Assembly: GCA_039720395.1 (NCBI GenBank) | Contig: CM077831.1 | Span: 18,158,982 to 18,222,981 of the forward strand | Direction of reading: 5' to 3' | Length of the DNA stretch: 64,000 bases | From: Liquidambar formosana | Lineage: Eukaryota; Streptophyta; Magnoliopsida; Saxifragales; Altingiaceae | Shown: one piece after another, positions 54,257-64,000 of the stretch | How positions within the stretch are numbered: the stretch's first letter is position 1 | Layout of the letters: each line of letters opens with the position of its first letter | Notes under the pieces: generated by a model | What the model saw: only the letters and a program-made list of their open reading frames with translations | The model's database searches: none | What the model was told of the DNA's origin: nothing | Program-made: the position numbers and the translations under genes

Positions 54257-57200
54257 TCAAACATGATATTTCTTCAATTGATCCAAATTAGTTGGACGAG
54301 CGAACTCAATTCCATCTAAATCCATGAGGCGAACAGCCCCTCCTGGCAATATCTCTTTGATAATGTATGGCCCATCCCAACTTGGCTTGAATTTTCCCCG
54401 CGGATCGAACACTAGAGCTCTGATTTCTTTCAGCACTACATCCCCTTTCTTTAGACCTCGATCTTTGACATGCTTGTTGAATGCTCTGGCAACTCTCCGT
54501 TGATACCCCTGAACATGATACAGCGCCCTTAAACGCCTTTCATCCAGCAAAGCTAACTCATCATAGCGGCTCTTAACCCAGTCCACTTCTGTTATCTGGC
54601 TCTCCACGGCAACTCTTAGTGAAGGAACTTCCAATTCAACTGGCAACACGGCCTCCATTCCATAAACTAGAGAATAAGGGGTAGCCCCTGTTGACGACCT
54701 TATTGATGTTCTGTAACCCCATAGAGCCAATGGCAACTTCTCATGCCAGTCTGTGTGTGAGTCCGCAGTCTTCTGTAGTATCTTCTTGATGTTCTTGTTA
54801 GCTGCTTCCACCGCTCCATTAGTCTGAGGACGGTATGGTGACGACAGATGGTGGGCTATGCCATACTTTTGCAAGAGCTCATAGGTTTCTTTCTGAAAGT
54901 GCTGGCCATTGTCTGAGATAACTTCATGCGGTACCCCATATCGATAGATGATGCTGTGCTGTATGAACTGTGCTACCTTCTTGGAATTCAAGGTCTTGAA
55001 GGACGCTGCTTCCACCCACTTAGTGAAGTAGTCGATGGCGACCAGGATGTATTCATGCCCATTTGATGCCTTTGGCTTGATCTGTCCGATGATATCTATC
55101 CCCCATACCGCGAATGGCCAAGGTGATGACATACTCGTTAAAGGCATAGAAGGCAAATGTTGTCCACTAGCGAACAGTTGGCATTTGTGGCACTTCTTGA
55201 CATGTGTGTGGCAGTCCCTTTCCATGGTAGACCAATAATAGCCTAACCTCATGATTTTCTTAGCTAACATATAGCCATTCATATGCGGAGCCCCTGTCCC
55301 TTCATGGATTTCTGTAATCAGATGCTCGGCTTCCTCCTCGGTGACGCACAGCAGGTGGATCCCGTCGTATGATCTCCAATATAGCTTTCCTCCACAAAGT
55401 ACATAGTGACTCGCCAACCGCCTTAGGGTTTTTCTATCGATACGAGATGCTCCTTCTGGGTATTCCCTTTCTTCAATGAACTTCTTTATGTCATGGAACC
55501 ACGGACGGCCATCATTTACCTCTCCTCCTCGGATTGCACAACAGTACACAGGCTTGTCTCGGCATTCTATCACCAACGGCTTCACATTTCCCCCTTCAGG
55601 TATCTCTACCATGGATGCTAGGGTCGCCAAGGCATCGGCGAACTGGTTCTTGTTCCTTGAAAGGTAGTTAAATTCTATCTCTGAGAACTCCTTGGTTAGA
55701 GCTTCCAGGTAGGCATGGTAGGGTAGCAGCTTCTCATCTCGAGTTTTCCATTCCCCTTTTATCTGACAGATGATTAGCGCCGAGTCCCCGAACACTTCTA
55801 ATTCTTTGATCCCCAATTCAAGTGCCGCTTCCAGTGCTAGGATACAGGCCTCATACTCAGCAATGTTGTTGGTAGCTTCGAACCCCAACTTGACCGCCAA
55901 CGGTGTAAATGCCTCTTCGGGTGAGACCAGCAGGACTCCTATCCCATAACCTTTCTTATTGGCTGCCCCATCGAAGTATACTCTCCAAGTTTTTCTACTA
56001 ATCTCTAGCACGTCCTCATCTGGGAATTGATCGTTGAACGGAGTGGATGATGACACCGGACAACTGGCTAGGTAGTCTACAATGACGCTTCCCTTGATAG
56101 ACTTCTGATTCACGTACTTGATGTCGAATTCATTGAGGAGAATTGTCCATCGAGCAGTTCTGAATGACAATACTGGCCTTTCTATCAGGTACTTCAACGG
56201 GTCCATGCGACTTATCAAGAACACTTCGAAGGACATCATGTAGTTCCGGAGTTTCTGCGTCGCCCATACTAGTGCCACACAAGCCTTTTCAATTGCATTG
56301 TACTTCACTTCATAGTCTGTCATTTTCTTGCTTAAGTAATAAATGGCATTCTCCTTTGTAGACCCTTCGAGATATTGAGCTAACAAAGCTCCCGTCGCGG
56401 TTTCGGTGACCGTTAAGTATAACAAAAGCGGCGCACCTTGCCGTGGGGGAACTAAGATTGGAGGATTGCTCAAGTATCTCTTAATGGTCTCAAAGGCCTC
56501 TTGGCATTCTTCGTTCCATACTTTTGGCACACCTTTCTTAAGCAATTTGAAGATTGGTTCGCAAACCATAGTTAAGTTGGCAATGAATCGGCTTATGTAT
56601 TGAGCTCTTCCCAGAAAACCCCGGATCTGCTTCTCAGTGCTAGGCGGCTCCATCTCCACAATAGCTTTTATCTTCCCTGGGTCCACTTCGATACCTCTCT
56701 GAGTGATCATAAACCCCAATAACTTGCCTGCAGTGACACCAAAAGCGCACTTCTGTGGGTTGAGACGGAGATTGTACTTTTTTGCTCGCTCTAGGAATTT
56801 CTCTAGTGCCTTGAAATGCCCTTCTCTATCCACGGACTTTATGATCATATCATCGACATAAACCTCGACTTCCTTATGGATCATATCATGCAATAAGGTC
56901 GTAGCTGCTCTTTGGTAAGTAGCCCCAGCGTTTCTTAAGCCAAAAGGCATTACCTTGTAACAGTACGTTCCCCATTGCGTGATAAAGGCTGTTTTCTCCA
57001 TGTCTTGAGGCGCCATCTTTATCTGGTTATACCCGGAGAATCCGTCCATGAAGGAGAGGAGTGCATGTCCCACCGTGCTATCTACCAACACGTCGATATG
57101 GGGTAAAGGAAAGTCATCCTTAGGGCTCGCGGCGTTGAGATCTCGGAAGTCGACACACATCCTCACTTTCCCATCTTTTTTAGGCACAGGCACTATATTC

Positions 57201-57616
57201 GACAACCACTCGGGGTACTCCACAACTTGGAGGAAACCCGCGTCTAGTTGTTTAGTTACCTCTTCTTTTACTTTTAGAGCCCATTCTGGTTTTAATCTTC
57301 TGAGTTTCTGCTTTACCGGCTTCTTTAGGGAATTAGTGGGGATATAGTGTTGCACAATATCGGGGTCGATGCCAGGCATGTCTTCATAAGACCATGCAAA
57401 AGCCATAATGTTGGCTTTCAAGAGGGAGATCATCTTTTCTTTTTCAACGGGGGAGAGGGTTTTCCCAATTTTAACTATTCTTGGCAATTCATTCGTCCCT
57501 AAGTTGATTGATTCCAATTCATCCATATTAGGTTCGGTGACGCCCCTTTTCCTTTGCTCAACGAGCTCCGGGGGGACATCGTTCCTAGGATCTATATCCA
57601 TGCCATAAATATCCAT
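54257..57616 (-). CDS. pol: Pol polyprotein of element B: RT, RNase H, archaeal-type RNase H, integrase
   Basis: An intact 1119-residue ORF, the same length as in A and differing by scattered substitutions. All landmarks are kept: YVDD in RT, YYLSKKMTDYEVKYNAIEKA in the first RNase H, YFDGAAN/NNIAEYEA/GDSALI/FADALA in the second, and the CHKCQ zinc motif. The integrase Asp-Asp-Glu set (WGIDII, VISDNGQ, VEAANK) is also kept. The ATG at 57616 follows the candidate intron. With its own gag broken, this copy could only be mobilised using Gag from another copy such as A. Confidence 0.95.
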   Translation of the reverse strand: MDIYGMDIDPRNDVPPELVEQRKRGVTEPNMDELESINLGTNELPRIVKIGKTLSPVEKEKMISLLKANIMAFAWSYEDMPGIDPDIVQHYIPTNSLKKPVKQKLRRLKPEWALKVKEEVTKQLDAGFLQVVEYPEWLSNIVPVPKKDGKVRMCVDFRDLNAASPKDDFPLPHIDVLVDSTVGHALLSFMDGFSGYNQIKMAPQDMEKTAFITQWGTYCYKVMPFGLRNAGATYQRAATTLLHDMIHKEVEVYVDDMIIKSVDREGHFKALEKFLERAKKYNLRLNPQKCAFGVTAGKLLGFMITQRGIEVDPGKIKAIVEMEPPSTEKQIRGFLGRAQYISRFIANLTMVCEPIFKLLKKGVPKVWNEECQEAFETIKRYLSNPPILVPPRQGAPLLLYLTVTETATGALLAQYLEGSTKENAIYYLSKKMTDYEVKYNAIEKACVALVWATQKLRNYMMSFEVFLISRMDPLKYLIERPVLSFRTARWTILLNEFDIKYVNQKSIKGSVIVDYLASCPVSSSTPFNDQFPDEDVLEISRKTWRVYFDGAANKKGYGIGVLLVSPEEAFTPLAVKLGFEATNNIAEYEACILALEAALELGIKELEVFGDSALIICQIKGEWKTRDEKLLPYHAYLEALTKEFSEIEFNYLSRNKNQFADALATLASMVEIPEGGNVKPLVIECRDKPVYCCAIRGGEVNDGRPWFHDIKKFIEEREYPEGASRIDRKTLRRLASHYVLCGGKLYWRSYDGIHLLCVTEEEAEHLITEIHEGTGAPHMNGYMLAKKIMRLGYYWSTMERDCHTHVKKCHKCQLFASGQHLPSMPLTSMSSPWPFAVWGIDIIGQIKPKASNGHEYILVAIDYFTKWVEAASFKTLNSKKVAQFIQHSIIYRYGVPHEVISDNGQHFQKETYELLQKYGIAHHLSSPYRPQTNGAVEAANKNIKKILQKTADSHTDWHEKLPLALWGYRTSIRSSTGATPYSLVYGMEAVLPVELEVPSLRVAVESQITEVDWVKSRYDELALLDERRLRALYHVQGYQRRVARAFNKHVKDRGLKKGDVVLKEIRALVFDPRGKFKPSWDGPYIIKEILPGGAVRLMDLDGIEFARPTNLDQLKKYHV

Positions 57617-57635
57617 AGAGGAGAGAAAAGAGACA

Positions 57636-57806
57636 CTGCATATATAGAGAAAGAAAGCACACTTTATTGACTAGGAATAATGGGAATGACACACAAAAGA
57701 AAGAAGGAAAACAAACAAATCTGTATCAATACTATGACTCCACAAAGTGAGTAAAGTAGATACATCTTATTGAATTAGGGAAATATTACTAAACTAAGAC
57801 ACCTAC
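57636..57806 (-). other. Candidate 171-nt intron of element B
   Basis: Donor GTAGGT overlaps the gag TAG stop (57803-57805) and the acceptor TATATGCAG ends at 57636. Length and splice phase are identical to element A. Confidence 0.55.
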
Positions 57807-60800
57807 AAGCTGCTATCAGGTAGGCCAAGGTCTTCTTCTTCATGGATCTCCGCAACGACACCACATTCAAGGTACCAATTCAGGAGTGGCAAGGTAGCAT
57901 GGCTAATGGACGAACCCTGGAGTTCTTCAATGGTCAAGTCTTCCATGATGAGGATCATGTCTTGGAACATTTCAGTCATAGCCCCCGCATCAAGGTTCTC
58001 TGCCCAGTCTTCCTCTTTCAAGCTTCCATATAGATCTTGGATAGAGTGGTACCAACTTGTCAAACTTTGAGGATTCGGCCCTTCTGTGAAGTATCTATCA
58101 CCAAAACTTTTATCTACCACGGCTGGGTCGGAACTTGGATAAAAAGTATATGGGATGTATTGCTTTATAGAAGAGTAATGGCGTGATGATTCATTCAACT
58201 CTTTCTCAATGCATTGGACATAATCAAACCCAGATAGCGGTATCGCTGCTGATTCAGGTTGTATCTCACATATAGGCACACCTACGAGTTTCAATTCATA
58301 GTCCCCTTGAAGTGTTACTATGGCTCCTTCATAAGGAAACTTCACCTTTTGATGGAGTGAAGATGGCACAGCCCCAGCAGGATGGATCCAAGGTCGGCCC
58401 AACAGCAAGTTGAAACATGACGGCACATCCAACACTTGGAATTCCACCCTAAATTCAGTGGGTCCCATGATAAGAGGCAAAGTAACTACCCCTATTACTT
58501 CTCGGCGGGTGTTGTCATAAGCTCTTACGGTCTGCCCAGATGGCGTGAAATCAGTGGGTCCCAAACCCAAAACAGTGGCAGTTCGGAGAGGACATACATT
58601 CAATGCGGACCCATTGTCGATAAGAACGGTGGGAACCCTCTTCCCCATAGTGTCAACGGTCACATAGAGAGCTTGAGAATGGCTCGGCCCGCTTTTAGGT
58701 AGGTCTACATCGGTGAACACGATGGTTGAGTTCTTGGGAGTTGGGTTCACCAAATGTACCAATCCCTCGGGGGATGTGTCAACAGGCACTTGTATCTGAT
58801 TCAACAGTTTCAACACGGTCTGTCTGTGCTTATGCGAGGCCATGAGCAAGCCCCAAATAGTAATGTTGGCATTGGTCTTCTTCAGCTGCCTAAGCACTTC
58901 ATCCTCTTCTTCTTGCAAGCTAGGACGCCTCTGCCCTTCCAAATCTTCCAACGGATTTTCAGATTCTAGGTGGGGAGGCTTGAAATGGCGACCCCTCTGG
59001 TTATATGATCCAGCTCATCATCACTAGCCCATATATCATGGACTTCCTCGGAGTCATTCATTAAGTCATCCCATTCTATCATGTCAATGCTCTCCATCTC
59101 TGTCGGCAAGTCATCCCAACCTGAAGGGACTATCGGCTCATCTGATATCGGACTTGGGCTTGAGTAAGCACATAGTAATCATATTTCCCCGACGCTTCAC
59201 CTAATAGGCCAACCTGAGGATCCCCTGCTTCATATCTTTCTTTCAGCTCTTGTTGGATAGATTTCTTTGGCAACAACAAAACCTTTTGGTCAATGAGGTC
59301 TTGGATGATCTTCTTTAGTATAGAACAAGCCTCGGTGTCATGGCCGGGTGCACGATGGTATTGGCAATATTGGTGAGGGGTTGATGGTCTTGGCTTTGGT
59401 GGAAGTGGCATGATAAGGCTGTTATTGCGGCAAATGGTGAAGAGACGGGTTAAGGTCATGGGGAGCGGAGTGTATTGTCTTATGGGATGGCGAGGGCGAG
59501 AGGATTCAACCCCAATGGCATTTATGGTGTTAGGTGGGGGTGTGTTGTTGTGTGATGGGAGAGGATTACGGGTGACATTTGGACGGGTTGGTGGTGAAAT
59601 GACTTGCTTGTCAATGAGGTCTTGGACTTGGTGGCGAAGGCGAATACAGCGATTGGTGGTATGGCCTTTGGATTGGTGGTACTTGCAGTACTCATTCTCA
59701 TTGTAGCTCTTGGGTAAGGGATTTGGTGGAGGTCTTGGGTCGAGTGGCTTCAATAGGTCACGACTTATGAGCTTTTCAAGGACTCTTTCGAGTGGCATGA
59801 ATAGGTCAGTGAATTGGCGAGGTGGGTTGACATCATTGAGAGAAAAGGGTTGGATTGGTTGAGTTATGGTGTTGACCTCGGCATTGTTCTTCCCAGTAAA
59901 GTTTGTCTTACGACTCCTCATTTCCTCAGTCTTGATTGTCCCATCATTGATAGCATCTTCAACCTGCGTGCCAGCCCCAATGAGAGCTTTGAAATTCGGG
60001 AAATAGTGGGCAAATAGGTGCTTGTGATACACGGGCAGCAGGTTCTTAACCACTAACTGAATTTGGTCCTCCTTATTCGGCCTATCCATCATTCTCGACG
60101 CCTTTTGTCTCCACCTTGTAATGTAAGCGGAGAAAGTTTCATGAGCCCCTTGCTTGGTAGTTTCTAGGTCCCTTCGAGTAACGTCCACCTCTGTGTTATA
60201 CTTGTAGTGCTCTGAAAACTCATTGCATATGTCTTCCCAAGTCCGGGTTCTATTCTCATCCAAGGATAAGAACCATTTCAAAGCAGAAGTGGCCAAGGTT
60301 TCATGGAACATTTGAGCTAAAAGCTCGTCAGTAGCCCCTCGAGGGTGCATAGCTCGCACGTACATCTTCAAATGAGTCTTAGGGCAACCCGTCCCATCGA
60401 ACTTTTCTAACTCCGGCATCTTGAATTGTAGTGGAATACGAGCCGTTGGAAACAGGGATAGAGTCCGCACATCGACCATGTCATCAGCCCTGCGAATCCC
60501 TTTTATGGTTCTCTCCAAAGCTTCTACCTTGCTAGCTAACACGGAATCACTGCTAGTACCTTTCCCCTTGGCTTCCCCTTCTAGGTTGGTGACCTCAGGT
60601 TTCGAGCTACTTTCCCCCCTTGTCTTGGTGTTCTCATTGGATTGAGGTCTCTCTTCGGTGCCAGCCCCATGAGGTATACCCAAGGAATGGGCCTTAGAGC
60701 CATTTTGTTCAAGATCCGCCATCTTCTCTTGGTTCTCTTGAGCCATTTTCAATGCGGTATCGGATGTCTCGGCGGTATGGTCAAGCTTGGCCATGATGGC

Positions 60801-60854
60801 TTTCAGGCAAGCCTCAAGGTCAAAGTGCCCCTCACTAGTTCTTTCGTCGGCCAT
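57803..60854 (-). pseudogene. gag-pro: Gag-protease of element B, two frameshifts
   Basis: The ATG at 60854 corresponds to 16491 in A. The frame is open through the Gag domain and both C-X2-H-X4-H-X4-C motifs. A one-base loss near 59167 (GTGCTATAC in A, GTGCTTAC here) then shifts it, and the ORF stops at 59130. A second one-base loss in a G run at 58992-58995 (five G in A, four here) shifts it again. The protease part, including IDNGSALNVCP and LLGRPW, is open from 58951 to 57803. Gag and protease are therefore not produced as one chain. Otherwise it is close to the A protein. Confidence 0.9.
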
Positions 60855-61709
60855 GTCTGTCTGATGGGTAGACTCAACACTCACTAGACGCCCTTGTGGA
60901 TTGCGGATCCAAGCCAGCACGTCTATGGATAGAAAAGTTTTAACCTTTAGCCTAAGGATCTGTCCTAAACCTCCATATTTTCCTTAATGAATTCGGTCTC
61001 TACACCATGTTCAATTAATTCATTCCTTTTATCCAATTACCTTTACAGGGGTCATGGATTAAGGGTATGTTTTAAAGAATAGGGCATAGAGTCCTTCAAT
61101 TAGGTTTAATTAATCCCCTAGGACTAGCACATCACAAACATAGCTTTACATCCTATTTCCTTAATTTATTCCTCCTAACCCATGGCCTTAACGAAGTCTA
61201 GGGTTTAAAGGTCTATATTAAGGGCATAAGATATAAAGCCTCACACCACAAACACGGCATAGCATCATTACAAACAATTGTGGGTGCATAAAGGTGAGAC
61301 CGTAGTGTCCTACAAGTCTGTCTATATGGACTAATGATAAGGGTAGGTTAGGGTCCTTCACTTGCTTGAGCAATCCTTATACCTAACCACATGTGGCATC
61401 AGGAACGCCGCGTGGGTCCAGCAGTACGTGATTAACTCATTTAATATACCCAAGGGCAAGCCCAAGGGTACTAGGCAAGAGAGGTTGATAGCTTTCGCCC
61501 CAACACATGGAATCAGGAAAACCAAGGTTGAGACTAGGCCGATCGTTGGCAAGGATACATCGAGGGACATCGATCCTAACATGCAAGAGTTTGCGCACAC
61601 AATGCAATAAATGAAAGCACACAATCAAGCGGATGCAATGTGATTGATTTTAATTAAACATAAGAAATTAACCTAGCCCATTTAAACTTTATAGAGTCTA
61701 GCCCACAAA
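60855..61709 (-). other. Leader of element B, no gene
   Basis: Untranslated leader matching 15647-16490 with small indels. Short ORFs on both strands are not conserved in length between A and B. Confidence 0.7.
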
Positions 61710-61727
61710 TCCCCAGTGGAGTCGCCA
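61710..61727 (-). other. Primer binding site of element B
   Basis: TGGCGACTCCACTGGGGA on the minus strand, three bases inside the 5' LTR, identical to element A. Confidence 0.8.
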
Positions 61728-61730
61728 AAC

Positions 61731-64000
61731 TGTGAACCCCGGAAATTGAGCCCACAAGGGATTGAAAGAAAATGCGTTTGAAAAAGAAAAAGGAAAGGGA
61801 GTCGCCACCTTATTTTTTAAAGGAAACAAGGAAAACCCTAAAAACCAATTTTGTTTTAAGAAAACAAAAGAATGACTCCATGTTTAAAAAGGAAAGGCAA
61901 AAATAGGCTTTTGGAAACCAAAGAAATCGGGGATTCGGAGGCTAAGTTATGACATGGGAAGGTTCTAGGCAAAGCCTATAGGCACCCATGTCACCCTTTC
62001 GGTCTCTCAGTTCATTTGGGCTAAATTAAGATCTTTCCCATACAAAAATCAGCAAGTATATCATCACAAGAATTGCATGCATATCATATATTTCATTCAT
62101 CCATCCATGCATAATAAGCAAACAAAACAGAAAATAAAGAAAAAGAAAACAAAACAAAAATAAACCTAGGATGCTTGGATCCTAGAACGGACTTGAGCCT
62201 CACGAAGAGCGCCTACGTACCATGCAACGAAATACATGGATCAAAGTCCACGTAGTTCGATTAGAATTAGGGTTAAGACCTAATATAAACCTATGGTTAA
62301 AACCCTAGGTTTCCTTATTTGATCAAAAGAGTTGAATATGATAGAAAGTTTGATTTTAGGAAAGAAATCCACAAAATGGAAACTTTAATAAAAACCAGAA
62401 TTTTGTTGGTTAAGGAAACCTCTAATTAAACCATAGGATCATATTAAAAATTAACCCTAAATAGGGAGAAGAGAAGGGATAAGGAAGAAAGGTGAATTGG
62501 GGCACCTTCACACCCACTTACCTGAGCGCAATTAGCTCCAAGCATTAGCTATTTCAGACATAAGCAGCCCTATTTGCCATAGGACAAATACCACACCTAT
62601 TTGCACCCTTACAAGTGCTCAAAACCATGCAAAAACACTAACATGCAAATCTGGATAGAATAGTATTATGACCTAAAATCATCCACTAAGCATGCAAATA
62701 GCAAAAACAGCGAACAATAATAAGTCCTAACATATTCCTAGAACCATATCATGCATAAAAACCCTAAAACATACTAACATGCATGCAAAACTATCATGTT
62801 TACTCCATATGAAAAACATATACAGCAAACACGAAGAAAAACCAATAAAAAAGTCTACTTTATCATGCTATATGAAAACAAACACGAAACAATGACTCTA
62901 AAACCCTAAACTCACAAATATGCTTAAAAATATACAAAACATACTTTAATCATGCTAAAACCAAACTAAACAGAAATTAAATCATGCATATTAACTAACT
63001 AAAGCAATATAACATGATGAAAATCCTAACTCTAACATGCAATGACACTAATCCTAGCACAAGGACAAACAGGAGCACAAGAATCATAACTATGCATTAA
63101 AAACCTAAAGGACAGCCCTAAAGCATGCTAAACAGTAGATAAAAAATAGATATTCCATGTATATTAACTAGCTAGAGTGTTAATACATGATAAAAAGGTT
63201 ACCTTTAACATGCAATAGGCCTATCCTATATGAAAACCTAGTTTAAGCTTGAATAGAGAAGGAGAATACCTTAGGAAGGGCCTTCCCTTATGTTTGCAAT
63301 TGTTCGTGGCTCCTCAGGTCTTTAGAGTGAATCAAACCAACACGAATCCTCCTCTTTGTCAAAGTGGTATCACAGCAAAGAGATCAAAACTCACTCAACT
63401 TTGAAAAGAAATAGAAAACAAAAAGAGAACAAGAGAAAAGAAAAGTGATTTTCGTCACTTTGCAGCAGCAGCAACTTCAATCGCGTTTTTGGGTATGAAA
63501 ACGTTGGATTTGGACAAAGCTTGTGAAATACAAAGTTGTAGAGAATTGAATTATCTTTCTAACAAGACCAATTTCATCAAATTCTGACTTCGGATGAAAA
63601 CGTTATGATTAAAATACGACTGATGGTTTTCAGAAAATCTGCTGCTGAATTATGACGAATTTCACTCCCTCCAAACCCTCTTCTCCTCTCTCCCTTGTTT
63701 AAAGACATTAAGAGAGTATTTATAGCTGAAATCTGGAGTTTCCCTTTCCTTCCTAGACTAGGTCTTTTTGGAGAATAATCAAAAGGTATTTTATAATGAT
63801 AAAAGACTTCTAATCTGAATAGGAAAAGGAAATTGTCTTTTATAAAAATTGGGAGACTGACCGCTAACACGCATGCACATGTATCGTATGTGCGTACACA
63901 CACTCATCACATACGTACACGTGTTAGTGTCATGATAAAAATGGCTAATTTAATAAAATAATTTTCTTTTCATTTTAACCAAAAATCTCATGCTGTGATT
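61731..64000 (-). repeat. 5' LTR of element B, truncated by the window
   Basis: Matches 47524-49793 base for base in length (2270 bp) with about 14 substitutions. The remaining roughly 372 bp, including the LTR start and the outer TSD, lie beyond 64000. The TATA box is at 63717-63725 on the minus strand. Confidence 0.92.

Larger units (their letters stand above)
47524..64000 (-). mobile_element. Element B: Tat/Ogre-type retrotransposon of the same family, minus strand, truncated by window end
   Basis: The 3' LTR is at 47524-50165 (2642 bp), and the interior runs from 50166 to 61730. The first 2270 bp of the other LTR copy are at 61731-64000. By offset (14207 bp, constant) the element should end near 64372, beyond the window. 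The left flank is AACCC (47519-47523); its partner is not visible. The gene order is the mirror of element A. About 14 substitutions were counted between the LTR copies over 2270 bp (about 0.6 percent), so its age is close to that of A. Pol is open, gag-pro has two frameshifts, and the antisense ORF has one nonsense codon. Confidence 0.93.

Overview
The window is nuclear DNA of a flowering plant, probably a eudicot. It is AT-rich, intron-bearing, dominated by nested plant transposons, and holds only one host-type gene, a decayed cytochrome P450. No rRNA, tRNA, CRISPR or bacterial-type operon was seen. Nearly everything can be placed in a nesting order from target-site duplications (TSDs) read directly in the sequence.

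Left part (1-6586): a dispersed repeat also found inverted near 45 kb; a probable Mutator-like element (603-2731) carrying a PIF-type MITE and a small solo LTR; a Tourist-like MITE (3728-3995); and two hAT-type elements, one inserted exactly at the edge of the other (4797-6186).

Middle (6587-31491): one PIF/Harbinger transposon of about 3.8 kb has been split by two insertions. Its transposase gene is cut by a solo LTR (7970-12465), which itself contains a second solo LTR (8251-10959). Between its transposase gene and its Myb-like gene lies a complete 16.6-kb Ty3/gypsy Tat/Ogre-type retrotransposon, called element A (13026-29615, plus strand, TSD CTATC). A has 2600-bp LTRs, a gag-protease ORF and an RT-RNase H-RNase H-integrase ORF joined by a candidate 171-nt intron. 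It also has a broken antisense ORF with its own TATA box, and an array of imperfect 92-bp repeats built from hairpins.

Next (32976-40937): a CACTA element has captured several exons of a PHT4-type anion/phosphate transporter gene and was later hit by a 3.2-kb solo LTR (36129-39358). Its empty target site survives as a paralogous copy near 3.3 kb. A CYP76-like P450 pseudogene (41339-44124, minus) follows, with a hAT MITE in its intron, then a Mutator-type MITE (45385-45771).

Right end (47524-64000): element B, a second member of the same Tat/Ogre family on the minus strand, runs off the window inside its 5' LTR. Its pol is open but its gag has two frameshifts.

The least expected signal is the hairpin array upstream of the antisense ORF in A and B. 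Its palindrome arms differ in sequence from unit to unit, yet the two arms of each hairpin mostly stay complementary while the 5-nt loop is conserved.
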